Assembly: GCF_001651855.1 (NCBI RefSeq)
Contig: NZ_LNQC01000076.1
Span: 138,572 to 202,571 of the forward strand
Length of the DNA stretch: 64,000 nucleotides
Direction of reading: 5' to 3'
Source of the DNA: Sinorhizobium americanum
Lineage (GTDB): Bacteria; Pseudomonadota; Alphaproteobacteria; Rhizobiales; Rhizobiaceae
Part shown: piece after piece, positions 27,227 through 37,060 of the stretch
Numbering within the stretch: position 1 is the stretch's first letter
Layout of the letters: each line of letters opens with the position of its first letter
Translations under genes and position numbers: made by a program
Notes under the pieces: model-generated
Told to the model about the DNA's origin: nothing
What the model saw: the letters and a program-made list of their open reading frames with translations, nothing else
Databases searched by the model: none

Positions 27227-27582
27227 TGTTTCGCATCACCAAGGAGTTCCACTTCTCCGCCTCGCACCAGTTGACAAGCCTGCCGCCCGAGCACCAATGC
27301 GCAAGGCTGCACGGGCACAACTATGTCGTCGAAGTGGAGCTTTCGGCCGAAATGTTGAACGAGCACGGCTTCGTGCGCGACTATCACGAGCTTGCTCCGC
27401 TCAAGCATTATATCGACGAGGCCTTCGATCACCGCCATCTGAACGACGTGCTCGGGCACGACCGGGTGACGGCGGAGTGTCTGGCACAGCATTTCTATGA
27501 GTGGTGCAAGGCGCGGCTTCCGGAGACAAGCGCGGTGCGCGTCAGCGAGACGGCGAAGACTTGGGCGGAATACCGGCCATGA
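27223..27582 (+). CDS. queD: 6-carboxytetrahydropterin synthase QueD
   Basis: A 119-residue T-fold enzyme that makes 6-carboxy-tetrahydropterin from dihydroneopterin triphosphate. Zinc ligands are the histidine in FHFSASHQL and the pair in LHGHNY. The catalytic Cys is in [10 protein letters not shown]. The start codon overlaps the queC stop (ATGATG; the second ATG at 27226 is equally possible) and GAGGAGG lies before it. It is the second gene of the queuosine operon. Confidence 0.94.
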   Translation: MMFRITKEFHFSASHQLTSLPPEHQCARLHGHNYVVEVELSAEMLNEHGFVRDYHELAPLKHYIDEAFDHRHLNDVLGHDRVTAECLAQHFYEWCKARLPETSAVRVSETAKTWAEYRP

Positions 27583-28316
27583 CTGGCATGCGACCCGCCG
27601 AGATTCGCGTCAGCGAGATCTTCGGCCCGACCATTCAGGGCGAAGGCGCACTGACCGGCCTGCCGACGGTGTTCGTGCGGACCGGCGGCTGTGACTACCG
27701 CTGTTCCTGGTGCGACAGTCTGCACGCCGTCGACAGCGCCTATCGCGACGAGTGGCGGGCATTGACGGTCGAGGAGGTCTGGAGCGAGGTCACCCGGCTC
27801 TCCGGAGGGGTGCCGGTGATGGTGTCGCTTTCCGGAGGCAATCCGGCCATCCAGCCGCTCGGCGAGCTGATCGCCCGCGGTCACCGGGAAGGCTATCGTT
27901 TCGCTCTCGAGACGCAGGGTTCGGTTGCCCGCGACTGGTTCGCCGATCTTGACATGCTGGTGTTGAGCCCGAAGCCGCCTTCGAGCGGCATGGAGACGGA
28001 GTGGGACGATTTCGACGCCTGCCTCCGCTCGTCCAGGGGCAAGCCCCAGACCGCACTTAAGATCGTCGTCTTCGACGACGCCGATTACGCTTATGCGCGG
28101 GCGGCGGCGGCGCGCCATCCGCAATTGCCGGTCTATCTGCAGCCGGGCAACCACACGCCGCCACCTCCGGATGACGACGATGCGCCGATCGACATCGATG
28201 GCGTGATGGAGCGGATGCGCTGGCTGGTCGACAGGGTGATCGCCGACAAATGGTTCGAGGTGCGCGTGCTGCCGCAGCTGCATGTGCTGATCTGGGGCAA
28301 TCGGCGCGGCGTTTAA
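27579..28316 (+). CDS. queE: 7-carboxy-7-deazaguanine synthase QueE
   Basis: A 245-residue radical-SAM enzyme that forms 7-carboxy-7-deazaguanine. The 4Fe-4S site is [10 protein letters not shown] (CxxxCxxC). [13 protein letters not shown] at the N-terminus is typical of QueE, and SLSGGNPAI is the SAM-binding glycine motif. The ATG overlaps the queD stop by four bases (ATGA). The three genes give preQ0. The remaining queuosine genes are not in the window. Confidence 0.94.
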   Translation: MTGMRPAEIRVSEIFGPTIQGEGALTGLPTVFVRTGGCDYRCSWCDSLHAVDSAYRDEWRALTVEEVWSEVTRLSGGVPVMVSLSGGNPAIQPLGELIARGHREGYRFALETQGSVARDWFADLDMLVLSPKPPSSGMETEWDDFDACLRSSRGKPQTALKIVVFDDADYAYARAAAARHPQLPVYLQPGNHTPPPPDDDDAPIDIDGVMERMRWLVDRVIADKWFEVRVLPQLHVLIWGNRRGV

Positions 28317-28328
28317 AGCGCGTCGCCT

Positions 28329-30149
28329 TCAAGGCGCGCCCTGTGTTGCCAATTCCTTCTCGGGCACGCCCTCTGCGAAGCGCACCGGCTTCAATGCCGG
28401 GCCTTCGGCATCCTTGACGAGATGGATGACGCGGGAAAACAGCGCGCCATTGCGCGGCGTGCGGCCGATCTTGATGACCGCCGTTTCCCTGAGGTCGGTT
28501 TCGAAGATCGATAGCGCGCGCTTCAGCGCGTCGCTGTCCATCGTCTCCAGTGCTTCATCGATGATCACCCAGCGCGGCCGTTGCAGGAGTATCCGGGCAA
28601 AAGCCAGGAGGCGCTGGTCGTCGTCGCTGAGCTCGCGCTCCCACCGGGCTTCCTGGTCGAGCGATGCCGCCAGGTGGTCGAGGCCGACTTTCGTCAGCGC
28701 GGCGACGATCTCCGAATCGGCAAAGCCGTTGGAGTGAGGATAGGCGAGGGCATTGCGCAGCCGACCCCGCGGGAAATAGGGCGCGCGTGGGATGAAGGCG
28801 ACGGAATCGTCGACGGGCAAACCGACGCGTCCGCCGCCCCAGGGCCAGAGACCGGCGAGGGCACGGAAGAGCAATGTCTTGCCGGCGCGTGGATCGCCGC
28901 TGATGATGACGCGCTGGCCGGCGCCGATCTCGATATGGGGCTCGGCGAGCCTCGTCCGGCCCGACGGGGAAACCACTTCGAGATTGTCGAAGGTCAGGCT
29001 GGCTCTGTCGTTCTCGACGAATTCTATCCGCTTTTCCCGGTCGTGCAGCGTGTCCGCCACGATGAGCGCGCGCCGGAATGCGGCAACCCGCAGCAGTGTC
29101 GCGCGCCAGTCGGCGATCGCACCGATATTGGCCACGAACCATTTGAGCGAAGAGTGCACCTGGTTGAAGGCGCCGACGGCCATCATCAGACCGCCGAAGC
29201 TGATATTTCCCGCGAAATAGACGGGTGCGGCGATCAGGATCGGTGCGACGACCGTCACCCAGCCATAGCCGTCCTGCACCCAGGCAAGATTGATCTGGGC
29301 GCGATAAATGTTGCGCACGGATCCGAGCACGGAGGAAAGATCGAGTTCCAGACGTCTGCGTTCTCCGTCTTCACCGCCCGCCAGCGAGATGGCGTCGATA
29401 TGCTCGTTGACATGCATCATCGAGAATCGCAGATCCGCCTCACGCGCATAGCGCTCGCCGTTCAGGCCGACGAGCGGCCGCGCGACCAGCCAGCTCACGC
29501 AGGAGGCTGAGCCGGCGTAGAGGATCGCCGCCCAAACCATATAGCCGGGGATCTCCAGTGATCTGTCGCCGATCTGGAAGGCGAATCCGGCTGAGAGCGA
29601 CCAGAGTACGCCGACGAAAGAGGCGAGCAGGATCGACGATTGCACGAGGCCGAAACCGAGATCGGTGGTCAGATCGGCGAGGTGGCCCGCATCCTCCTGC
29701 ATCCTCTGGTCCGGATTGACGCCAATCGCGCCGCCATTCGCAAGCCGAAAGGCACGGCGCGGCCGCATCCACTGACCGATCAGATCCAATGTCAGTCCTT
29801 CACGCAGTTTCAACCGCACCATCTGGTTGAGCCATTGTTGGGTGACATTGAATATCAAGAGAACGCCGGCGATGACGACGAACAGCAGGAGCTGATAGAA
29901 AAAGGCGTTGAGATCGCGCCGCTCGATCGAGTCGAAGAATGGTCGGTACCAGCGGTTGAGAATGATCTGACCGATCGCGGTGACGATGATGACAGCGAGG
30001 CTGCCAGTGGTCAGCCACAGGATCGGCTTCAGAAGCGGCGAGGCGACGAAGGCACGCCGCATCATGTCGAACTGCTGCCAGATGCTGCTGCCCTCGGGTG
30101 GTGCGGCCGGCGATCGGGGCGCGGTCTTCTTGCCGGTCGGTTTCTTCAT
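28329..30149 (-). CDS. exsE: ABC transporter ExsE, SbmA/BacA-like
   Basis: A 606-residue protein with an N-terminal membrane domain of the ABC_membrane_2 type (shared with SbmA, BacA and peroxisomal fatty-acid carriers) and a C-terminal ATPase domain. The Walker A is ISGDPRAGKTLLFRAL and the segment WERELSDDDQRLLAFARILL replaces the usual LSGGQ signature, as in this subfamily. RWVIIDEALETMD is Walker B. Members of this family carry very-long-chain fatty acids or peptides; the substrate here is unknown. The start at 30149 has GGGAGG upstream. It converges with queE, with only twelve bases between stops. Confidence 0.88.
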   Translation of the reverse strand: MKKPTGKKTAPRSPAAPPEGSSIWQQFDMMRRAFVASPLLKPILWLTTGSLAVIIVTAIGQIILNRWYRPFFDSIERRDLNAFFYQLLLFVVIAGVLLIFNVTQQWLNQMVRLKLREGLTLDLIGQWMRPRRAFRLANGGAIGVNPDQRMQEDAGHLADLTTDLGFGLVQSSILLASFVGVLWSLSAGFAFQIGDRSLEIPGYMVWAAILYAGSASCVSWLVARPLVGLNGERYAREADLRFSMMHVNEHIDAISLAGGEDGERRRLELDLSSVLGSVRNIYRAQINLAWVQDGYGWVTVVAPILIAAPVYFAGNISFGGLMMAVGAFNQVHSSLKWFVANIGAIADWRATLLRVAAFRRALIVADTLHDREKRIEFVENDRASLTFDNLEVVSPSGRTRLAEPHIEIGAGQRVIISGDPRAGKTLLFRALAGLWPWGGGRVGLPVDDSVAFIPRAPYFPRGRLRNALAYPHSNGFADSEIVAALTKVGLDHLAASLDQEARWERELSDDDQRLLAFARILLQRPRWVIIDEALETMDSDALKRALSIFETDLRETAVIKIGRTPRNGALFSRVIHLVKDAEGPALKPVRFAEGVPEKELATQGAP

Positions 30150-30717
30150 CGTCAGTTCCTCCCTTCGAAGGGCACAGCCTGTCGGGCCTATCCCGACGGT
30201 CGGTACACCGCGCTCATCGGCAAGCACGACGCATCAACAGACGGTTCAGGGTTTTTGCGATCTCGGTCGGTCCTGCAGGAGATGCAGGCTCGCGGCGATA
30301 CCGAATCAACGAGGTCGATGCCCCGCTCCAGGACCTGCGGCAATTGCTCGTCCTGTAAAAGTCGGAACGGTCGGAGACTGCCGTTGCTATGCCCGCATTC
30401 GGGGGCGGGCGGCAGCCCGTTCAAGGCAAATATACGACTGAATATCCGTAAGTGCTGAAATGCAGCCAAATCAGTAACAACCATGTCGCCAGTGTACGGG
30501 GAACCGGCCCCCATTGAAACAGGTTTTGATATCAATTGGGGATGCGCATGGCCGCTGCCGTGATCGCCTTAAGAGCGCAATCGTAGCGGTGCCGCTCATT
30601 TCGGCTTGTTCATGTTACAACATTGACATAAAACGTTACCGCTTGTCCCAAGGCGCGTGTCGCCCGCCCTCAACCGCGAATTCGAAAAGAATTTAATGCC
30701 TAGAGAAGGAGACATTT
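30150..30717. other. gene-free stretch between exsE and the XRE regulator
   Basis: About 570 bases with no supported gene. The right part (30590-30700) is AT-rich and contains TTGACA (30623-30628) ahead of the XRE gene, a probable -35 element. A strong AGAAGGAG ribosome site precedes the ATG at 30718. The left part presumably holds the exsE promoter. Confidence 0.5.
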
Positions 30718-30969
30718 ATGTCCATTTCACCCTCCAGCATTGGCCACAAGCACGCCTCTGCCATAATGGGCGGCGATATCGCCGCTCGCGTCCGGGCTGC
30801 TCGTGAAGCCGTTGGCTACAGTATCGAGGATCTCGCCGTCACCTGTGGTCTCGCCAACGCTGAAATAGGCGAGATTGAAAGCGGCATGGACAATAGTCCG
30901 GCCAAACTAAAGCGAATCGCCATAGCTCTTCAGGTGCCGATTTCGGACTTCCTGCCCGGCGAAATCTGA
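30718..30969 (+). CDS. small XRE-family transcriptional regulator
   Basis: An 83-residue protein that is almost entirely one helix-turn-helix domain of the Cro/C1 type. ARVRAAREAVGYSIEDLAVTCGLANAEIGEIESGMDNSP carries the two DNA-binding helices, and AKLKRIAIALQVPISDFL the following packing helix. It has no effector domain. The promoter TTGACA and a strong ribosome site are visible upstream. Targets are unknown; autoregulation is usual for such small regulators. Confidence 0.88.
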   Translation: MSISPSSIGHKHASAIMGGDIAARVRAAREAVGYSIEDLAVTCGLANAEIGEIESGMDNSPAKLKRIAIALQVPISDFLPGEI

Positions 30970-30977
30970 TTGAACGA

Positions 30978-31002
30978 CCGGCCGGCGACATGCGTCGGCC
31001 GG
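30978..31002. terminator. hairpin between convergent XRE and sigma-factor genes
   Basis: CCGGCCG (30978-30984) pairs with CGGCCGG (30996-31002), with further pairing inside. It lies nine bases after the XRE stop codon and before the end of the sigma-factor gene. Confidence 0.55.
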
Positions 31003-31050
31003 GTCGCCTCCATCCCCCTTTCGTCTTCCGCTATCACCCATCGCCTCCGG

Positions 31051-31908
31051 CTAGTGCAGGTGCCGTAGCTTGTCGGGGTTGCGCACCACGTAGATCGCGG
31101 CGACTTTTCCGTCCTCGATTTCAAGCGCGGTCGTCTGGAGTTCGCCATCGGCTTCCAGCGTAACGAAGCCCGGCAGACCATTGACGAAGCCGGCCCGAAC
31201 GAGTTTCGAGCCGTTCTTCCGGAACAATCCCGCCAGATATTCGTGCACCTTCATGACCGCATCATACCCGATGATTGGCCTAATGGCCGCCGGCCGCTTG
31301 CCGCCGCCGTCCGAATGGACGCTGACATCGGTCGCGAGCATGGCGCCGAGCGCCTTCATGTCGCCGCTGCGCGATGCGTCGAAGAATGCCTTCGCTAGCT
31401 CGAGGCCGCGTTCCCTCTCGACCCGAAAGCGCGGCCGCGCCTCGCGGACATGGGTGCGCGCGCGGGCGGCGAGTTGCCGGCAGGCGGCCGGATCGCGCTT
31501 TATGGTCGTCGCGACCTCCTCGAAAGCCAGTCCGAACACGTCATGCAGCAGAAAGGCGGCGCGCTCGAGCGGCGAGAGGCGCTCCAGCGCCAGCATCAGC
31601 GGCAAGGTGACGTCCTCCTCTTCCTCCTCTTCCACGACAGGATCGGGGAGCCAGGGCCCCACATAGGTCTCGCGCCGGCGCCGGGCCGATTTCAGCTGAT
31701 CGAGGCAGAGCCGCGTCACGGTGCGGCGCAGGAACGCCTCTGGCTCCCTGACCGCGGCGCGGTCGGCCCCCATCCAACGGATGAAGGCCTCCTGCAGGAC
31801 GTCCTCGGCATCGGCAACGGAGCCCAGCATCCGATAGGCGACGCGCATCAGCTTCGGACGCAGCGGGTCGAAACCCGCCGCTGCATCTTCTTGCCCGGTG
31901 ACGGCCAT
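31051..31908 (-). CDS. ECF41-type RNA polymerase sigma factor (SigJ-like)
   Basis: A 285-residue sigma factor with region 2 (MRVAYRMLGSVADAEDVLQEAFIRW), region 4 (LSPLERAAFLLHDVFGLAFEEVA) and a C-terminal SnoaL-like domain that regulates it in place of an anti-sigma factor. Two hallmarks of ECF41 are seen: WLPDP in the linker (residues 86-90) and NPDKL near the end (277-281). ATG 31908 shares one base with the stop of the preceding gene, so translation is coupled. ECF41 factors are encoded beside carboxymuconolactone decarboxylase-, oxidoreductase- or epimerase-type genes that they activate, as here. The inducing signal is unknown. Confidence 0.92.
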   Translation of the reverse strand: MAVTGQEDAAAGFDPLRPKLMRVAYRMLGSVADAEDVLQEAFIRWMGADRAAVREPEAFLRRTVTRLCLDQLKSARRRRETYVGPWLPDPVVEEEEEEDVTLPLMLALERLSPLERAAFLLHDVFGLAFEEVATTIKRDPAACRQLAARARTHVREARPRFRVERERGLELAKAFFDASRSGDMKALGAMLATDVSVHSDGGGKRPAAIRPIIGYDAVMKVHEYLAGLFRKNGSKLVRAGFVNGLPGFVTLEADGELQTTALEIEDGKVAAIYVVRNPDKLRHLH

Positions 31909-32366
31909 CAGGCGACCGCCTTCGCAGCGGCCGGATCGACCCATAGGCCGAAGCCGACCGCGAGGCGATTCCAGCCGTTGATGACATTGACCATCAGCGT
32001 GAGCTTCACCTGTTCCTCCTGCGTGAAATGAGCCTGCAGGGTCTGGTAGGCGTTTTCATGGGCATGTCCTTCCGACAGCCGCGTCAGCGCCTCGGTCCAG
32101 CCGAGCGCGGCCCGTTCGCGATCGGTATAGCACGGGGCCTCGCGCCAGGCCGACAGCAGATAGATGCGCTGCTCGGTCTCGCCCTTCGCGCGCGCCTCCA
32201 CCGTGTGCATGTTGATGCAGTTGGCGCAGGCATTGATCTGCGATGCACGGATCTTCACGAGTTCGATCAGGCTCGGCTCGAGGCTCGAAGCGACGGCGAT
32301 CGAGGTGCTCATCCAGTTTTTCATGAGGGCGGGGGCGGCGGCGAAAGGATCAAGTTTGGCAGTCAT
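31908..32366 (-). CDS. carboxymuconolactone decarboxylase-family protein (AhpD-like), ECF41 partner
   Basis: A 152-residue protein of the AhpD fold. The redox-active motif is CANCINMH (Cys47, Cys50, His54). Such proteins act as alkylhydroperoxidase-like thiol enzymes, most not characterised. It is the first gene of a two-gene operon with the ECF41 sigma factor and has a matching ECF41 promoter 32-59 bases upstream. AGAGGAAG is the ribosome site. A paralogue occurs at 38359. Confidence 0.9.
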   Translation of the reverse strand: MTAKLDPFAAAPALMKNWMSTSIAVASSLEPSLIELVKIRASQINACANCINMHTVEARAKGETEQRIYLLSAWREAPCYTDRERAALGWTEALTRLSEGHAHENAYQTLQAHFTQEEQVKLTLMVNVINGWNRLAVGFGLWVDPAAAKAVA

Positions 32367-32397
32367 GGTGGCTTCCTCTTGTTGGTTACGACACCAT

Positions 32398-32425
32398 GAC
32401 GAGACGGGACCCTGCGCATGTGACA
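32398..32425 (-). promoter_or_regulatory. ECF41-type promoter
   Basis: On the minus strand TGTCACA (32425-32419) is followed after 17 bases by CGTC (32401-32398). This agrees with the ECF41 promoter pattern TGTCACA-N16/17-CGTC as I recall it. It lies just upstream of the sigma-factor operon, so the sigma factor probably transcribes its own operon. Confidence 0.75.
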
Positions 32426-32564
32426 TGCACGCCGACTTTTTATCTCCCGATAGCGGCCCTGGACGTCAAGATGCGCGAAGGCCATGGGATCGCTCGAATC
32501 CGATGGCCTTCGGAGCTGGTACGAAAGGAGCGCTTATTTTCCGGCGGCTGCCGTCCGCCGGCCG

Positions 32565-34514
32565 TCAAAACTCCTCCCAGTCCTCCGCCGTGGCTACGGC
32601 CGTCGCCTTGCCGCCAAAGGCGCCGGCGATCTTCCGGCCGAGGGCGCGGGCGGGAGACGCGACCGGCTTGCTGTCCGGTGTTGCCGCGTGGGCTGTCTGC
32701 CCGGGTGCCGATAGCTGGGCGGCGGCGTCGAGCCGGAATTGGCCAACGAGGTCGCGCAGTTTCGACGCTTCCTGCGCCAGCGAGACGGCAGCGGCGCTCG
32801 ATTGCTCCACCATCGCCGCATTCTGCTGCGTCGTTTGGTCCATCTGGTTGACGGCGGTATTGATTTCGGCAAGCCCGGTCGACTGTTCCTTGGCTGAGAT
32901 CGCGATCGCCTCCATATGGGTGTTGATCTCGACGATGAAGCCGCCGATCATCTTCAATGCCTCGCCCGTGTCGCGCACCAGCTTGACGCCGCTACCGACA
33001 TCGGCGGAGGAGTTCTGGATCAGGCCCTTGATCTCCTTGGCGGCCTGGGCCGAGCGTTGGGCGAGCTCGCGGACTTCCTGGGCGACGACCGCGAAGCCCT
33101 TGCCGGCCTCGCCGGCCCGGGCCGCTTCGACGCCGGCATTCAGCGCCAGGAGGTTGGTCTGGAAGGCGATCTCATCGATCACCCCGATGATGTTGGAGAT
33201 CTGCTGCGAGCTCTCCTCGATCTTCTTCATCGCCCCTTCCGCCTGGGAAACGACCTCGGCCGAATGCACCGCCGAGTGGTTGGCCCGGCTGGCGACGGTA
33301 CGGGCTTCCTCGGTACGCTTGGTCGAGTTGCCGACATTCGCCGTGATCTGGTCGAGGGCCGCGGCGGTTTCTTCCAGCGAGGCTGCCTGCTGCTCGGTGC
33401 GCTTGGAAAGATCGTTCGCGCCCGACGAAATCTCCCTCGTGCCATTATCCATGCTTTGCACCGAGACGGCGACGGCATTGATGGTGCGGCTCAGTTGATC
33501 GACAGTCGCGTTGAAATCGGCGCGAAGCGGTTCGTATTCGGCCGCGAAAGCCGCATTGATCCGGCAGGCGAGGTCGCCGTGGGCGAGCCGCTTCAATGCG
33601 TCGCCAAGTGTCGACGTCGCAACGCGCAATTGCTCCGCCTCGCGGGCGATCCGCTCCTGCTCCGCCTGACGGTTGCGCTCGGCCGCAGCCCGCATCTCCT
33701 CGGACTGGCCCTCCAGTTCGCGAGCCTTGAGGCCATTGTCCTTGAACACCTGAACGGCCGCGGCCATCTTGCCGATCTCGTCGCGGCGGTCGGTTCCCGC
33801 GACGTCAACGTCGAGATTGCCGCCAGCGAGAACCGCCATCAGGTCGCGAAGGGCGTTGATCGGTTTCACGATCCACGAGCTTACAGCAAAATAGGAGGCG
33901 GCAAGGACAAGGGCGAGTCCACCGAACAGGATCAGGAGCGTATTGTTGCTGGTCGATGTCGAAACGATCGTAAGGTCGTCACGTGCCTTGAGCGCGGCCT
34001 GTTCCAAAGTCCGGGTCTCGGCGACGATTTTCTCGGCCAGTTGCGGGAAGCCGGGTTGGCATTCGGTCGCGAATGTCTTGACCGCCGACATCGTTTCCAT
34101 GGCATTCGTCGTTTTCGATCCTTGATCGAGGGCTCGCGCGCACTGCTTTTCAAGAATGTCCAGACCAGCCTGCTTGAATTCCGGAATATGTTTGTTCTCG
34201 GGACTTGCCTGCGCGGCGACGTCCATCAGTTCCGAGAAAGTCTGCTTGGCCGCGGCCAGTTCGGAGTTGGCTTGCTCGACCGCCTTGGGATCGGCCAGCA
34301 TGATGCTGTCGGCAATCGCCGCCCGTGCTCGCTGCAAGGCCCGGCCCGCTGAGGCCATGTTTTGCGCCGCGCGAACCTGCTCGACGAGCAAACTCGAATA
34401 GCCGGCATCGATCTTCATGATTTGTATAGAGGCGTAGAAGCCGGTGCCTAACGAAAACAAACCGAAGGCGCCGAGGATGACCAGCATCTTGAGAATAATC
34501 GACCAATTTTTCAT
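32565..34514 (-). CDS. methyl-accepting chemotaxis protein
   Basis: A 649-residue transmembrane chemoreceptor. A first helix (about 8-30) and a second (about 188-210) frame a periplasmic four-helix-type sensor domain of the MCP_4HB kind. A HAMP domain follows, then a coiled-coil signalling domain with the highly conserved hairpin tip ([20 protein letters not shown] and following). The protein ends in DWEEF (645-649), a C-terminal pentapeptide of the type that tethers CheR/CheB to high-abundance receptors. No ligand can be inferred. No other chemotaxis gene lies nearby. Confidence 0.94.
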   Translation of the reverse strand: MKNWSIILKMLVILGAFGLFSLGTGFYASIQIMKIDAGYSSLLVEQVRAAQNMASAGRALQRARAAIADSIMLADPKAVEQANSELAAAKQTFSELMDVAAQASPENKHIPEFKQAGLDILEKQCARALDQGSKTTNAMETMSAVKTFATECQPGFPQLAEKIVAETRTLEQAALKARDDLTIVSTSTSNNTLLILFGGLALVLAASYFAVSSWIVKPINALRDLMAVLAGGNLDVDVAGTDRRDEIGKMAAAVQVFKDNGLKARELEGQSEEMRAAAERNRQAEQERIAREAEQLRVATSTLGDALKRLAHGDLACRINAAFAAEYEPLRADFNATVDQLSRTINAVAVSVQSMDNGTREISSGANDLSKRTEQQAASLEETAAALDQITANVGNSTKRTEEARTVASRANHSAVHSAEVVSQAEGAMKKIEESSQQISNIIGVIDEIAFQTNLLALNAGVEAARAGEAGKGFAVVAQEVRELAQRSAQAAKEIKGLIQNSSADVGSGVKLVRDTGEALKMIGGFIVEINTHMEAIAISAKEQSTGLAEINTAVNQMDQTTQQNAAMVEQSSAAAVSLAQEASKLRDLVGQFRLDAAAQLSAPGQTAHAATPDSKPVASPARALGRKIAGAFGGKATAVATAEDWEEF

Positions 34515-34779
34515 TGCCTTGTCCTGAGCACGAATGAGAGAGGTTGGAGAGAGGCCCCTCAAATCATTCGAGCGGCAGGAGTCGCTCGAGGCTGCCTGAG
34601 GCAGCATTGGCGCCACGTCGCTGAATCAAGAGGTTGCGAAGATTAATGAAGCTTCACAGCTTTACCGAGAAGGCAACGAAATCCTCGCGAACTGGATAGG
34701 AATGCGGAAATCGGATAGACGCCCTGCCTTGCCCCGCCGCTTGCAGTGGCGGGGCAATGTCTCCGGGCGCTCGGGCGGC

Positions 34780-35250
34780 TCACTGCGATTTCTGCGGGTC
34801 GTCCGCCGGATTGACATACTTGATGCCCCATGGACCGTTGGTGGTAATCTGCACCACGGTCTCTTCGTCGAAATAGGCGAAATGGGCCATGTTGGGCGGC
34901 AAGGCGAAGAAGCTGCCTGACGGCAACGCCTTGGCGGTGCTCCGATCGGCCGTTTCGCCCATTCCTAGATTAATCGTCCCGGATATGACGGTGACCACTT
35001 CGTCCGCCGGATGCGTATGCGGTGCGACCACATAGCCGGACGGGGCCTTCAGCCGGAGGGCGAACAAGCCTTCCTTGCTGGGATCGCCGAACAGGACTGC
35101 AATTTCTGCTCCGGCGGGCAATATCTTTGGCGCCGGGGCCCACTTGACATCACCGGGAGCGATCATTGTGTGCGCATCCTCTGCCGAGGCAAAGGTGACG
35201 ATCCCGAAGAATACGGGCAATCCGACTGCACATATCGATGCGATTTTCAT
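34780..35250 (-). CDS. exported cupin-domain protein
   Basis: A 156-residue protein with a signal peptide (about 1-23, FASA). A single cupin domain follows: PHTHPADEVVTVISG (His78, His80, Glu84) and PPNMAHFAYF (His122) supply a four-residue metal site. Function unknown; such periplasmic cupins are often redox- or stress-linked. GGGAGG precedes the ATG. It is divergent from the Rrf2 regulator at 35492, which may control it. Confidence 0.85.
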   Translation of the reverse strand: MKIASICAVGLPVFFGIVTFASAEDAHTMIAPGDVKWAPAPKILPAGAEIAVLFGDPSKEGLFALRLKAPSGYVVAPHTHPADEVVTVISGTINLGMGETADRSTAKALPSGSFFALPPNMAHFAYFDEETVVQITTNGPWGIKYVNPADDPQKSQ

Positions 35251-35491
35251 GATGGACCTCCCTCTGGCGCGGCCGCCTCGGCCGGGTGCTGGGGCAGCCT
35301 CGCGCAACGCTTGAGGGTAAGCCCGCAGGCACCCTCCCGGCAAGCGTTCCCGATCATCGAAGAACCTTGCGCAAACGCCAGTCCGTTGCATAACCTGTAG
35401 TAAGCGGCAGGCGTTGTGTTTACAGAGATGGCAAATAGGGATATCGTTTATCCGTAATAGCTGTCGATCAGCATCGACCCGGTAATTCTCG

Positions 35492-35980
35492 ATGATCCTG
35501 AAAAGCCAAGTGGAATGGGCTCTGCATTGTTGCGCCATTCTCGCCGGCCTGCCCAAGGGCCGCTATCTGTCGACCAAGGCACTTGCCGAATTCCATGGGG
35601 TCCCGAAGGAATACCTGTCCAAGGCGCTGCAGAGCCTGTCGCAGGCCGGGCTTGTGCATACGACGCTCGGACCCTCGGGCGGCTACCGTCTGGCCAGGAC
35701 ACCGGACGAGCTGACGTTCCTTGATATCGTCGAGGCGGTGGAGGGCAAGGCACGCACCTTCGTCTGCAACAATATCCGCGCCAACAACCCGTGCCGCCCG
35801 CAAGGCTATTGCGAAAGCGCCCCTTGTGCGGTGGCGCGCGTGATGTGGGAGGCCGACGAAGCATGGCGGGAAAAGCTCCGAAGCGTGCAACTGTCGGATC
35901 TCATCGACACCTTGGCTAAGGAGGTTCCGGCGGAGCTTTGGAAAAAAAGCTTCGAGTGGGTTCTAGAGCGTGCCGGTTGA
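35492..35980 (+). CDS. Rrf2-family transcriptional regulator with cysteine cluster
   Basis: A 162-residue regulator with an N-terminal winged helix (SQVEWALHCCAILAGLP ... YLSKALQSLSQAGLV ... GPSGGYRL) and four cysteines at 92, 101, 107 and 112 after the wing. The cysteines could bind an iron-sulfur cluster or sense redox/NO, as in IscR and NsrR, although four cysteines is one more than the usual three ligands. It is divergent from the cupin gene, which suggests local control. Its last 18 bases overlap the MscS gene on the other strand. Confidence 0.88.
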   Translation: MILKSQVEWALHCCAILAGLPKGRYLSTKALAEFHGVPKEYLSKALQSLSQAGLVHTTLGPSGGYRLARTPDELTFLDIVEAVEGKARTFVCNNIRANNPCRPQGYCESAPCAVARVMWEADEAWREKLRSVQLSDLIDTLAKEVPAELWKKSFEWVLERAG

Positions 35981-36988
35981 GCGCGAACCCATGACGGCCT
36001 GCGGTTCTTTGTCCGGCGAAGTGAGCGCGTACAGATAACTCTGGGGCGGCAGGGCGAAGGAGAGGCCGCTTTCCTTGCAGTGACGATCGACCTGATCGAT
36101 GACTTCGTTCCTCGCCGCCGTTCGGTTGGCCGGACCTGCCACGCGAAACAGCAGCTCCGCCTCGATCGCCACGGCGTCGATCGCCTTGAGACCGACGCTG
36201 GGCGGCGGGTCCTGGACGATCCGCTCACAGCCTTCGAGCGCGGTTCGCAGCACCTCCTCGACAAAGTGCGGCACATGCGTTGCCGCGATACGGACGGATA
36301 CGAAGATCTGATGCGTCTCGTCCGGGCGGCTGAGGTTGGTCAATCCAACCTTCGCCAGAACGCTGTTCGGCAGGACGATGACATTGTTTGCGAGCGTGAG
36401 CAAATGCGTGGAACGCCAATTGTTTTCGACGACACGCCCTTCGGTTCCGTCGTCGAGCTGGATCCAGTCGCCAATGGCGAAGGGCCGGCCAAGCGTCAGT
36501 GCGACGCCGGAGAACAGGTCGCCAAGCGTATTCTGCAGGGCAAGGCCCAGGATAATGGCAACCACGCCGGAGGTTGCTGTCAGCGTGCCGATCGGTGCAC
36601 CGAAGACGAAGCCCATGATGGACAGCGCCACACCCAGATAGACGATGCCGATGATCAGGTCCTGGAACAGACGCGCTTCCCGCGGCCTGCGGTCGAGCAC
36701 GATGTAGATGCGCACGAATCCGATGGTCGCCCAGGCGAGATGCGTCCACCAGAGAACTCTTGCAGACGTCGCCAGGAATGCAGCGAGCCCGTTCAGATGT
36801 GCCTCGTCCACCCGGTGCGGCTGGATCCCGCTGAAGCCGAGTATGGCGGTCATGGCGGTGAAGAACAGAATCTGGACGATCAATCGCGCGGTCGGGCGCC
36901 CGCGCCCCTGCAGATGCCACACGACAATGCCGGCACTCCCAAGCAGATTGATCAGCAGGAACGGCAGAGAAAGAGGATCGGCGAACAT
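35963..36988 (-). CDS. small-conductance mechanosensitive channel (MscS family)
   Basis: A 341-residue membrane protein. About four helices occur in residues 8-150, the last being the pore-lining TM3-like ATSGVVAIILGLALQNTLGD. The MscS beta domain follows (GDWIQLDDGTEGRVVENNWRST, then LPNSVLAKVGLTNLSRPDE). It opens under osmotic down-shock to release solutes. The C-terminus overlaps the convergent Rrf2 gene by 18 bases. Confidence 0.92.
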   Translation of the reverse strand: MFADPLSLPFLLINLLGSAGIVVWHLQGRGRPTARLIVQILFFTAMTAILGFSGIQPHRVDEAHLNGLAAFLATSARVLWWTHLAWATIGFVRIYIVLDRRPREARLFQDLIIGIVYLGVALSIMGFVFGAPIGTLTATSGVVAIILGLALQNTLGDLFSGVALTLGRPFAIGDWIQLDDGTEGRVVENNWRSTHLLTLANNVIVLPNSVLAKVGLTNLSRPDETHQIFVSVRIAATHVPHFVEEVLRTALEGCERIVQDPPPSVGLKAIDAVAIEAELLFRVAGPANRTAARNEVIDQVDRHCKESGLSFALPPQSYLYALTSPDKEPQAVMGSRSTGTL

Positions 36989-37060
36989 GGCGGGCCCACT
37001 TGCAAGAATGTCCGGATCAGAAGTGGGGCCGGATGCGGCCGCATCCGGCCCCGCTTCAAG

